Of a DNA stretch of 64,000 nucleotides, positions 17,115 through 28,037 are shown piece after piece. This stretch comes from Branchiostoma floridae (Eukaryota; Chordata; Leptocardii; Amphioxiformes; Branchiostomatidae): NCBI RefSeq assembly GCF_000003815.2, contig NC_049992.1, positions 10,152,090-10,216,089 on the forward strand. Direction: 5' to 3'. The notes beneath the pieces were generated by a model. It searched no databases, was not told where the DNA came from, and saw nothing but the letters and a program-made list of their open reading frames with translations. Numbering within the stretch: the first letter of the stretch is position 1; each line of letters starts with the position of its first letter. Position numbers and translations under genes: made by a program.

Positions 17115-18599
17115 GAACTGGCGCGCGATTGTAGGACATACTGGCAACATGCACTATACTGATTGTATCACATTGTTTTAATTCCCTATTCATCGGTATA
17201 CTTCCTATGCATTTTGTTGAATTGTGAGCTCATCATAAGATTGTGAAGCTAACCATCTCTTTTTAAAGATGCAGTCACTGCTTCATCGACCATTCAAACA
17301 TGTTGATGACTTACTTTACACATAATCATGATTACCTGTTACACCAAATATGGACTATACATCAATAGTCTAAATAATGTTAAGATGATAACGAAAATGT
17401 TGTAACAACCTTCAATAAAACAACGATTCAGTTAATTCAATGCGAGAGCACAGTCAATTTGTGGTCAGTGCTTTCATTTACTGCAGTCAAATGACATTGT
17501 TGATGCCAACAGAGCAATGTGACATGCTCTGTTTACAAATTTAGCAGGTCACCTCTTCGGCAAAGTTATCTATTTACATGGGAATGTTATACATCAGTAA
17601 GAGCTTGCTGGTTGTGCAGTAGCAGCAGGGAGGTCATTTGTATCTCTATTCTAGTAATATACACAGATTTATAAGCTTGTAATTATCACAATTTATTTTG
17701 CAATTTACTCGGTGGTATGGATGGTTCTACATTGCACAAAATGACTATGAACCATAGTCAGTTGTATCAAGGTTAAATGTCTTGTTTGTACATTTCACAG
17801 CAAGTAATAATTCAAATCCATTCATTTCATACCTGTACAGGCATGCAGGGAATAACATTGACAGATGAATTATATGGTGATGCTGTCCTAGATATCTTTA
17901 GTTTGATGGTTAATGCTTTTGTCAGCAGTTGTTGGTTGGTTAGTTGATCCATATCTTCTTTGTGAACCAAACAACTTAAAGAATCTGTAACTTTATTTAC
18001 CATTTAATGATGTTTATAAGGCTTTGTCTTGAGGAAAAGTGATATATCTATTTTTGGCAATATGGGTCCTGACATGGTTTAAGAATTGTTAACTAAGGCA
18101 AGATAGGGCAATATGCAGTGTTGGTAGACATTTGCACTCTTTGCATCGAACATCCCTTTTACTAGATAAGGGCATTGCACACATATATATCTCCTTAAAC
18201 TACAAGTGGTCCTTCAAAACCTTATATTTTCTGTACATGTAAATTCTTAAATTCTTAGATGGTAGGAACAGAATATAAGAAACATAACACAAAAAGAATA
18301 GTAAAAAATCTCAAACATGACATTTCAAACATAAAAGTATATTACATAGATGTAAAAACAAGCATAAAGAAAATAATTGAGTAATATTGAGTACCTCACT
18401 GTTATCTACAAGCAGGTATTACAATTAGGACAGAAAGTTCTTGTTGCTCTGCTTTATCAAACATATGAACCTGCATGCTAACATTGCAGACATTGGTTGT
18501 TACAGAGAAACTGGGCAGTTAACTAACAGTTATGACCTTCCCTGGCTTCCAACATCTGCTTGGAGATTATAAAGAAGCAGCAGTACTTGTGATGACTGG
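17115..18599. other. Intergenic stretch, block 2
   Basis: Counterpart of 614-2,513. It has the intelectin 3' UTR with AATAAA (17,414-17,419), then unassigned sequence, then the 3' UTR of the minus-strand RhoBTB. No coding exon is seen. The hAT-like element of block 1 is absent. Confidence 0.6.
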
Positions 18600-21500
18600 T
18601 TACATGACTACACACTTGTCTGTGTTGTGGCCTTTCTCCTTCAGCATTGCCTCATACTCTTCCACCTGCTTCAGGTAACTCACAGGTGGCCACTGATGCT
18701 CCTCCACATGTTTCAGATTCTCACCTACATGAGGATGGAAACTTCATTTAGCAGGTGTGAGAAGGACAACAGTCAGATTTGTATGACCTTGTTAAAAGAC
18801 TGTTCAGTCTGCACAGGAGAGTTAGTGTGCTTGACAAGAAAATGTCATGTGATACTGGTGACAGTAATCTTCAATCAGAATGCAGAATCTAATGGTTCTC
18901 AATCTCCCAGTCCTGCAGAGCTTCATTGGGGAATGTTATGATTTTGACTTTAATTTGTTTACCTCATTGGAGATAAGTTTACTAAAGTAAAGAGCTGAAG
19001 GGCAGGCACAAGCCACACTTTTGACAAGGGGTACTTGTTCTGTAACCTGTTGAAGTATGGTCATAGTTTATTGCACAAAAAAGCAACTTGACTTGACTCA
19101 AAATCTGATAAAACATGAATATTATTTGGTATCTATCTTACCTTGCAGCAGACTGAACTCTGCCCTCTTGCTGATAGCTGTGTAGTTGGTAGAAATAAAG
19201 TGAAGACACCAGGAGGACAGCTGGGGAGCATTGTGCATCTGTCAATGTAAGATATATCATTAGCGTTTCTTCAATCACTGTGTGCATTTGAAATGCATGG
19301 TCATGTTTGTGTCTATGATATTGCTAGAATTCTAAAATCAACTTCATGACTGTCATAGTCTCTAAGAAAAATTTGATTTCCACTGCTGGCAATACCAACC
19401 ATAACAAACGTGGCTCTGTATTTAACTGTATTTCTCACACCAGATGACAAAAGAATTGACAGAGAAAGAATCAATGACTACAACTAAAAAGAAGTAGTTT
19501 AACAAGCAGCCTGTTGTCCCAACCTGTGCCATGACTAGTAGACCAATCACATCAGTCGAAGATTTCTCTATGCTCTCTCTTGTGTCACGGTCCACGTCTT
19601 TAGTCATGTACAGTTCACACATGCTGATGAGGCGCGTCTGTCCGTACTGGTCAGCCAGTGGCAAGATGTCCAGTGGTCCCACATCCTCGATTGGTGCGTG
19701 GTCAGTGTAGAGGTACTCCAGGAGTGCCAGGAATACATCTGTAGATGGGCCTGTCACTGGAACCTGTGGTGAGAGAAGTGCGCTGTTTCAATATCTTCTC
19801 CCTTTTATCTTTATACCCTCAAAGACATTTCACAAAGGCAAACGCAGCTTTACATATAAGTAAGAACTACCACTGTTACTGTTTTACAGCTTTGTGAAAG
19901 TATTCTGTTAAGATTTCATAAGAAAGGTTAACTATTGTGCAAAGTTTACCTTTGAACTTGAGCTCTCAGAAAAGCTGCCACCAAACATGACCCCCATGAC
20001 TTCTGACCTAGAGGTCAAGATTGCCTTATGTGCATGGACTGTTGTACCTGTGAATGCAATGTAAACAATCACATCATAGTCAACATTTAAGTTTGTACAA
20101 AAAAATAAGCAGAAGGCAAATGTTTTACCCTTTCATTTTGATACACAACACTAGATTTTCATCCTTTTAAAGATATAAACAGTCAGAAAACTCACCTTGT
20201 ACAATAAAGCTGATATCAGAAAGCTCTGACTTGTTTAAGAACAACTCTTTGATCTTCTGTCCCGTAGTATCGTTCAGGTATGTGCCAATACTGGGGTTCA
20301 GGAACTCCTCTTTGCGGATGATGTTGTCACACACCTGGCTGAGGTACGGCAGGTGGAACAGTTCAGCTGCAGCTGTAAGTCTGGTCAGTTTCTCCTCTGT
20401 GGGAGCTTCCGTCAGAACTGGAAGACCTAGGGGAACAGGACAATCAAAAAACTTAATACTATTAGACTTAACATTTACTACAAGATAGAGCAAGATGGTT
20501 AAATGTCAGTTTGATGCAAACCGTTTGCTAGGGGAAAATTGTTCTAGGACCTACACATCTATGTAAGATTTTCTAGAAAAAATAAAAATGTTTTAGGTAA
20601 AGCAGACTGATTGTTATCAAGATTTTAAAAAGTCTTTATGTTTATAGTCTTTAGTCTTTATTACATTGAGCTGTCCTTCTTACTTGTATTGATATGGATA
20701 ATAGGTTAAGTTCATACCTGAGTACAGAAACTCCAGGACATGTGTGAAGACCTCCAGACTGATGTCATCTCTCAGTGTTACCACAGTTCCTGATGTCCCC
20801 TCCTCAATCCCAGCAACCCCTGCACAGCCAGAGGCAAAGTTTGGGGTGCTCTTGGATGATTTGCTTTTCTGAAAATATGTTTTTCAACAATCAGGTACGT
20901 TTGGCTTATTACCATTACCATTTATTGATGTGGCATTTGAGATAGGAGCAACAACAAAAACTTAAGCAGAAAACATAAGCCTTTTGCCAACCTTATTGGA
21001 TGATTGAACACCGAAGAGGTTCTGGAAGAATTCTGAAGCACTGCACAGAACAAGTTTGTGTGCTGGGACATGGTGTGACCCCTCCACCACAAAGGTCACG
21101 TCACTGTAGTCACCTGACTTCAGCAGCTGGGTCATGTGATCAGCAATGGTGGATGTCTCAATCTCAATCCACGGGGCCTGACCTTTTGAAACGGATAAAA
21201 GAAGTATCTTAATTGTAAGACCCACTACTTCATCAAAATCTGATGAAAATTATAATTTGTCATGCATTAAGCATAATCTGAGACAATGGGGACAATCAAA
21301 TCATGTCTAAAGAAGTAACAAACCATATAAAGGGCATAACAAAGATATTGCAATGATCATGTCAAAGACACATACCAGCAGGGGGCATGATAGGAGGAGG
21401 TGGGAGAGAGTTGGACTTTTTCCCTTTCAACCAGGAGGGAACCCACTTGCCGATGGAGCCTCCTTTTTTCTGTCTTTTATGACTCTGGCTCCCAAGTTGT

Positions 21501-23571
21501 ACCTGTGACAATCAGCAGGACATACACAAATCCGTTACCTAAACCAAGGTCAATTGATTCCAGAACTTCAGGCTCTTAAAAAGATGCCTGTCATTACCAT
21601 AGTAGAGAAATCAAACTTAAAACTGTAACAGTTGAAGTCTTGGTCACTCTGAATTCCAATTCTTAAAGCAAACTTTGTGTTTTTTCTTACTGACATTTAG
21701 AAGTAGGTAATGAAACAAATTCTACAATGTAGTAGTTACTATATAGAATGCAAACTCCATGACCCAGATACTTACTGCATGGTTCATCAGCTCCTTCAGT
21801 CCTACTTGTTTCAGTGAGCTTGTCTCGTGGTACGGAAGATTCAAACTGGTCGCAACTTGCTGCCCCTCCTGCCAGGACACACACCTAGATGCTGCTACGT
21901 CAGTACGAAGATCTGCAAAGGATAAAAATATAATACACATGTATTTTTAATTGTAATCTAATTATCATCTCTGATACTTTTATGTTGGGTTTGCAAGAAA
22001 TATTGTCACTACAAGTCAAGTGGGAATCAACATATAAATTTCTCAGCCTGAACATGCAAAGATGAAAACACCCCCAGGCTAATAAGTCAAACAATTTTTC
22101 AACACAGCACAGATTTTCTGTACTACTGCTTGGAGTTTGGAGCCTTTCCAGTCTTTGCTGAGAACTTGTAGTAATGTAAGTTCAGGGAAGGAGGAAAATT
22201 TAATGATCATATTAAAGGATGATTACCAGCTTTTGTGCCCACTAGAATGATGGATGCATTAGGACAGAAATTATGGACTTCTGGGTACCACTTTTCTCGA
22301 ATATTTTTTAAGGAACATGATATTTGAATATTTTTGAATGCACATATTACTTATGATGCAATAGCTACTAGTAGCATATTATGTAATGTTACCATTTTTT
22401 GTGCCCACAAGAATGATGGGTGTGTCAGGACAGAAGTGCCGAACTTCTGGGAACCACTTTTCTGAGATGTTCTCAAAAGAAGCCCTGTTGCTAATGTCAA
22501 AGCACATCAGGAAGATGTCTGTTTGTGGATAGGACAGCGGTCGCAGACGATCGTAGTCCTCCTAAAGAGTAAATAGTGTAATGTTATGCATATATAAGTT
22601 CCTCACAAAATTACATTGCCAAGCAGATGTTATGAAGTATACATGCACTTTTTTTGTTACAACCTGAATAAAGTCAATACTTTTTTCCCTCGCACAGTTG
22701 TCGAGTGGAACGGACTGCCGGGGCACACTGCCCAGGCCCCGTCAGTCGAGGCCTTTAAGGCCAGTTTGGCTGCCTTGCCCTAATCCGCAAGCCGCCACAC
22801 CCATCCCCCCCCCCTCCCCTCAGCGACACCCCAGTGGGGTTTTGGAGGGTAAAGAAGATGAAGAATACATGTACTTATTTATTGTTTCCCAACATCTTTG
22901 GTTTCATTATTACAGAACTGGTGGTAGTGTGAGAGTAGCCTGGTATCCAAACCTATCATAGTTGTCGAGTTTCTTTTTACCTCAGCAGAATTATTTGTGG
23001 AGAGGAGCTATAAAGAGACCTGGCAGCTATAATAGCTTTGGATATCAGTCTACTACTGTGCAGGTCATGTTGCAATCCACTGATTCACGAATTGTTATCT
23101 TTCAACATTAGTATTATTACTTTCTCAACTTTCAAGCACCTTTGACCCTTTGCTGACGTCATATTTCAGGTCTGAATGTGATTGACTTACTAAGTAGGCT
23201 TTGAGTCATTTCAACTTGATAAGGATCAGAGGACTGATGGAAAGCTTGTTGGTAAGCGCTTTATATTGCATATTGTGGGCAGATATAGAGTTTTAGATTG
23301 TAACATAATTATTAGTTCAACTTGAAAACCAACATAAGTCCCTGAAAACATAGAATAAAGATGATGAATTCTAGCAGCTCACCTGTCCAGCAGTATCCCA
23401 GAATGCCATGTTGCATGGTGTTCCATCTACCGTGATGGATCTACAGTAGTTATCGAAGACGGTGGGAACGTACTCACTGGGGAATGACTCTGTGTTGTAG
23501 GTGATGAGGAGGCAGCTCTTCCCCACCCCTCCATCGCCCACAATCACCAGCTTTAAGTTTAGTGCAGCCAT
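18600..23571 (-). CDS. RhoBTB/RacA-like GTPase, intact copy (584 aa)
   Basis: Eleven coding exons, all with GT-AG sites and in phase: 23,383-23,571, 22,393-22,561, 21,776-21,912, 21,376-21,502, 20,992-21,182, 20,718-20,868, 20,196-20,426, 19,950-20,047, 19,524-19,763, 19,142-19,238 and 18,600-18,724 (1,755 nt). Residues 1-165 are a Rho GTPase with a complete set of nucleotide motifs: [20 protein letters not shown] and GTKND. A basic, proline-rich linker follows ([12 protein letters not shown]), then BTB1 ([19 protein letters not shown], split by an insert), BTB2 ([17 protein letters not shown]) and the RhoBTB-type tail ([19 protein letters not shown]). The last four residues, CVVM, form a CaaX box. 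The near-canonical GTPase resembles Dictyostelium RacA more than vertebrate RhoBTB1/2, whose GTPase is degenerate. Known family roles are Cul3 ubiquitin-ligase adaptor and trafficking. A non-coding first exon lies at about 24,368-24,440, with its acceptor before 23,576. Confidence 0.93.
22227..22315 (-). pseudogene. Truncated relic of a duplicated RhoBTB exon 2, block 2
   Basis: About 89 bp matching the 3' half of exon 2 (minus strand), with a donor-like GGTAAT still at the end. Homology then fades into T-rich sequence. It corresponds to the more complete pseudo-exon at 9,710-9,877. Confidence 0.7.
22691..22856 (+). mobile_element. 3' fragment of a non-LTR retrotransposon
   Basis: A short frame ends in a sequence of the type W-N-x-L-P ... 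A-P-S-x-x-x-F-K-x-x-L ([23 protein letters not shown] at 22,781-22,783), the usual C-terminus of CR1/L2-like reverse transcriptases. A C- and G-rich tail follows to about 22,856. It is inserted in intron 1 of the intact RhoBTB and is absent from block 1. Confidence 0.65.
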
Positions 23572-23735
23572 CGTTGCTGAAATTGAACAGAGGAACAGGG
23601 TTAGGGTTTGCAAAAGTTTTGGGCCATGTGCTACTAGTATTAACTCAGGCTTAGTGGCGGCTGTGATTTTATTCAAATTATTGTGTTTGAATTCTGCCTC
23701 AAAAATCACAGCCATGACCAGCTACTCGTAAGTCC

Positions 23736-23951
23736 TATAGGAGGGTCTGCAGGGGGGGGGGGTCCCAACAACGATTTACACTGAATTCAGAAGAACCCCC
23801 TACGTGTTACACTATATCAAGGGAGGCAATTACACTAAATTTGGTCGCTACGCTACGAATTACGTAGATAAGATGGTTTTCCCTACGAGTTACGGGAAAT
23901 AATAATAGGCTGCCTATGACTTACGGAAAAGAGCATGCAGACCCTCCTATA
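23736..23951. mobile_element. 216-bp MITE with 16-bp inverted ends
   Basis: TATAGGAGGGTCTGCA at 23,736-23,751 is repeated exactly in inverted orientation at 23,936-23,951. The interior repeats TTACG-containing phrases (CTACGAATTACGTAG, CTACGAGTTACGG). It sits in the 5' UTR intron of the intact RhoBTB and is absent from block 1. No ORF. Confidence 0.8.
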
Positions 23952-24367
23952 TAATTGGCCGCACTGATTCCTCTGATTGGAAAATAACAACATGCAACAA
24001 ATCCAACAGTTTGGCACAAATTTATACTATTGTGACAATGACAGCTAGATATAGTTATATGTTGTTTGCTATCAGAATAAAGTCCTTGAGGGACAATAGC
24101 CACCTTTTTACCATACCACCTGTGTGAATGTTAAAGTTAACAGGTCCATTATATATTCTTTCACCACGACATATCACAAGATGATCCAACTTCACACAAT
24201 TACATCACCTAGTTCTTTAATAATACCTGCATCTTGAGGTTATCTATTAGACCAAGGATCCTTGATTAGACTGTAGCTTGATGCATGTAAATGATGAACT
24301 CAGAGTTCTGAGGGAAAAACCAAAGGAGGTAAAAAGATATTCTGTGGCATATACTAGAATGTCTTAC

Positions 24368-24596
24368 CCTTAGATGACCACCGTATCCCCTCCTACTCTC
24401 TCAGACAAGAGCTCCTTGCTGGACAATAACAACAGACACTAACGTTTCAACTCAAACTTCCAGGTTTTATAGCAGACTCATAGGCTAAAAATAGCAACCA
24501 ATCAGCAGCCAGGGCGTAATGTCTTAATATGGTAAACCGATCCATGTACCCCAGATCGGACAATGACTAACGGCTCGTTTTGGGAAGGTATAAAAG
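24368..24596. promoter_or_regulatory. Divergent promoter between RhoBTB and RIOK1, block 2
   Basis: Minus-strand TATAAAA (reverse complement at 24,465-24,471) precedes the non-coding RhoBTB exon that ends at the donor GTAAG just below 24,368. Plus-strand TATAAAAG is at 24,589-24,596, about 360 bp before the RIOK1 start. A CCAAT box, CCAATCAG, is at 24,498-24,505. The two TATA boxes are about 120 bp apart and back to back. Confidence 0.6.
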
Positions 24597-24953
24597 AGTT
24601 TCATGTTGATGTTTTTGTAGAAGAAGTAGTAGGTCTAAAAGTGTCCACTCGGCGACTTGTTTACACTGTCCGAAGACGATCCAGGTATCCAGGAAACAAC
24701 CCAGAGAAATGGACTATTCCGATAGGTGGATATTAGAAAGTATCACAAACAATCGGTCAACAATTCACTGCTATGTAGCAACCAGTTTTCAAGGTCTCTA
24801 ATGATTTTATGCTGTTGATATATAACATTATAAGGATTGATTTTCGCAAGGATATGTATGTTTCTAAAAATAACTAACCCCTCACTTTTGCTAATGGGAG
24901 AGCCCAATGACCTCTCTTGCGAAATTTGATGCAACCCCATACGTCATCACAAG

Positions 24954-26645
24954 ATGGCCGCCACCATGGACGATAGCACGCCGGGTCCTGTTCCTGGGCA
25001 GTTTGACGACGTAGACGAACCCTCTCTTAACAGTTATCCAGCCGAGACAAGCTCTCCCGTAATGGAGACATTTCCAGCACGAGTGAGCGAGCTTTCCGTA
25101 ACAGAGGACAGTCAGCAACCCGACGTATGGGACGAAAGCGACGAGGATTATGCTGACTGGGACTGGGAAGACCACTCCGGGGATTTCACAAAAAGGTACA
25201 ACGCCGCCCAACACAACTCTGCACAGATGAATCCCAACAAACCCAAGCCAGGTAAAGTGTCTTTTCAGCCAACAGACAAAACCATGACGAAATTCGCCAG
25301 CAAGATCACAGTGGAGAAATACTTCGGTCCCAAACTACGCGGAGCAGCTGCTAGTGCTCTACTGGAGGGGGTTAGGAAGTCAGATTCGGACAGGTACAGG
25401 GTCAAAGACAGGCAAGACAGGGCAACAGTCGAGCAGGTCTTAGACCCTCGTACCAGAATGATCCTGTTTAAAATGTTGAACAGAGGTATCATCCAACAAA
25501 TCAATGGCTGTATCAGTACTGGTAAGGAGGCGAATGTCTATCATGCCACCTGCAAGGATGGGACTGACAAGGCCATAAAAGTGTACAAAACGTCTATTCT
25601 AGTCTTCAAGGACAGAGACAGGTACGTCACAGGCGAGTTCCGCTTCCGGCACGGTTACTGTAAACACAACCCTCGCAAGATGGTGAAGACGTGGGCGGAG
25701 AAGGAGATGAGGAATCTTACGAGGATGTACCAGGCAGAGATTCCCTGCCCAGAACCTGTCATCCTTAGGAGCCATGTGCTCGTCATGGAGTTCATAGGGA
25801 AGGATGGGTGGCCTGCTCCACTGCTGAAGGATGTCCAGCTGTCGGTGAGTAAGGCACGCGAGCTGTACCTCCAGGTCATCCAGCTCATGAGGACCATGTT
25901 CCACGACTGTCGTCTCGTCCACGCCGATCTCAGCGAGTTCAACATGCTCTACCTTGACGGACAGGTGTACATCATCGACGTGTCCCAGTCTGTTGAACAC
26001 GACCACCCGCATGCGCTGGAGTTCCTCAGGAAGGACTGCACCAATATCAACGACTACTTCGTGAAGAACGGCGTAGCCGTGATGACGGTCAAAGAGCTGT
26101 TCAACTTCGTGACAGACATCAACATCAACACGGACAACATAGATGAATATGTTGACAAGGCCATGGAGGTCGCCTCCAGCCGTTCTATCCAAGAAGTCAA
26201 GGAACAGGACAAGGTTGACGAGGAGGTCTTCAAGAAGGTCTTCATCCCACGAACCTTGGAGGAAGTACCAGACTTCGAGAGGGACATCAATTCAAAGCAG
26301 CATGGAAGTGAGTTAGAAATCCACTACCAGGCAGTGACAGGACTGAAGGATGACCTGACAGGACCCCTGACAAAACCATCCCTTCTGGAGGAAGAGGAAG
26401 CCCAAAATGATGAGGAAGAGGCCAGAGAGGACTCAGACAACAGTAGTGGGTCAGAGTCGGACAGTGAGAAGGACAGATCAGAGCACACACAGTACACCAG
26501 ACAGAGGGGAGAGTCTGCAGATAGCAGGAGGGCACGGAAAAAGCTAGTGAAGGAGGAAAATCGAGAAAAGAGGAAACAAAAGATGCCCAAGCACATTAAG
26601 AAACGCAAAGAGAAAATTGCCAAGCAAAAGCACGGCAGGAACTGA
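24954..26645 (+). CDS. RIOK1: RIOK1 atypical serine kinase/ATPase, intact and intronless (563 aa)
   Basis: RIOK1 acts late in cytoplasmic 40S subunit maturation (18S rRNA processing and release of trans-acting factors) and binds PRMT5. The whole protein is one open frame. It has an acidic N-terminus (WDESDEDYADWDWED, residues 59-73), then the RIO domain: [12 protein letters not shown] with the nucleotide loop STGKEA at 188-193, Lys-208 in AIKVYK, the flexible-loop region [11 protein letters not shown], catalytic HADLSEFN with Asp-325, metal-binding Asp-342 in IIDVSQS, and [12 protein letters not shown]. The C-terminus is acidic, then Lys/Arg-rich (KKRKEKIAKQKHGRN). Two starts are possible: ATG 24,954 and ATG 24,966, which sits in a perfect GCCGCCACCATGG context. 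Vertebrate RIOK1 has many introns, so this single exon suggests a retrocopy or massive intron loss. No other RIOK1 is in the window. Confidence 0.96.
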   Translation: MAATMDDSTPGPVPGQFDDVDEPSLNSYPAETSSPVMETFPARVSELSVTEDSQQPDVWDESDEDYADWDWEDHSGDFTKRYNAAQHNSAQMNPNKPKPGKVSFQPTDKTMTKFASKITVEKYFGPKLRGAAASALLEGVRKSDSDRYRVKDRQDRATVEQVLDPRTRMILFKMLNRGIIQQINGCISTGKEANVYHATCKDGTDKAIKVYKTSILVFKDRDRYVTGEFRFRHGYCKHNPRKMVKTWAEKEMRNLTRMYQAEIPCPEPVILRSHVLVMEFIGKDGWPAPLLKDVQLSVSKARELYLQVIQLMRTMFHDCRLVHADLSEFNMLYLDGQVYIIDVSQSVEHDHPHALEFLRKDCTNINDYFVKNGVAVMTVKELFNFVTDININTDNIDEYVDKAMEVASSRSIQEVKEQDKVDEEVFKKVFIPRTLEEVPDFERDINSKQHGSELEIHYQAVTGLKDDLTGPLTKPSLLEEEEAQNDEEEAREDSDNSSGSESDSEKDRSEHTQYTRQRGESADSRRARKKLVKEENREKRKQKMPKHIKKRKEKIAKQKHGRN

Positions 26646-28037
26646 ATGTGATGCCCTAAATAATTATAGTTACATTGAGAATGTTGAAACTGAAATGACA
26701 CTGATCATGGTTTAATGTTTATACTGTACTTGTTTATTTTTAAATTATATGTCTATGATTAACAATTTTACAGTACATCCTCTTATTGGAGCTTATAATA
26801 GTACATATACATGATTTGTACAGTGTTAATCAATTACCAGCAATTATGCATTGTACCTAAGGTTTAACAGAGAAAAAGGAAGAGGTCAGAGGTCACTTAT
26901 TTCAATGAAACCAACCACGAGATGCAAACCTACTGCAAAATAGAAGCTATCGATGTCTGCATAGGATATGGTTGGTGACTGTTTTATCATGAATTCATGA
27001 TGGATTGCACACATTGATAATTGGAGAACAACACTTTTCAACTGTTCAACATATGTACTGTACTGTATGCTACATACAATAGATACACATGCATGCTTGG
27101 AAAATAAAGTACCCTTCCTCACCGACACAGTGTTGTACAATGAATTGTGTACATCAAGGCTGGTCATGGTAGCAGAGTAGAGCCAAATGCAGCTGGGATT
27201 TGTGTAATAATCGCTGTCTAAAGAAATTGTTATCATTTTCCTCACTCATATGCCAATATGACCTGGTGCATGGTGTTGCTGGCTTCATGTACTGAAAAAT
27301 GTGAAAGCATTTACAAGACTGGCAACGCATCTGGTAGCCTCTACCAGGCTCCACATGCCGCTATGATAATAGCGGAAATTACCAAATACATCTTGATAAC
27401 ACTCCAGAAGAGCTAGACAACATCAACTGTAAATTTTGGCTGGCATTTCCATCGAAATGTCTTGTCTAGTAGAGGCTAATGCATTTGTGACCTTTATCTG
27501 CCTTTGGAGCATGCTAACGCTACTAGTTGGTTGACAAAATCATCAAAAAGTAAACCAATCTAATGCGTTTGTTATACAGTGTATGTTTTTGGCTGGCAGG
27601 TAGGGTAAACACCTTACATAATCTTGACTCAGTAGTATCACGGACCAAAGGTTAACAGTTGTGAGGCACGCAGGTTGATTGGAATGATTAGCTATTGGTT
27701 TTGACGACGCCTCTGGGGCGGGTGTACTGAATCCATAAGCAACCTATTGCATTTCGGACAATACAGGAGACATATATCAGACATGAAATATAAAAAAAGA
27801 ATTGTAGTATGGCATAGTGATGTCTGTCATTATGCACATGTATAGTAAACAGTAGTATTACAGCTGATCCCTCAAAAAGAACAAAACGCACACGGACTTC
27901 AAAATAAATAGAAACTAACTCATGAGGTAATTTTTTGCATTCATTTATTTCTAAAACAGATCTAAATCAAAGATACAGTTGTGAGTTTGCATCTTACAGA
28001 GACATCCTCCTGTAAGTCGGTCGGAGATTCACGGACC
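26646..28037. other. Intergenic stretch between RIOK1 and intelectin, block 2
   Basis: Counterpart of 14,392-15,866. Possible plus-strand poly(A) signal AATAAA at 27,103-27,108; minus-strand AATAAA (reverse complement at 27,954-27,959) for the intelectin. No gene is visible. Confidence 0.6.

Noticed and set aside
25599-26192. 197-aa minus-strand ORF
   Set aside because: Antisense shadow of the RIOK1 kinase domain; the same shadow exists in block 1.
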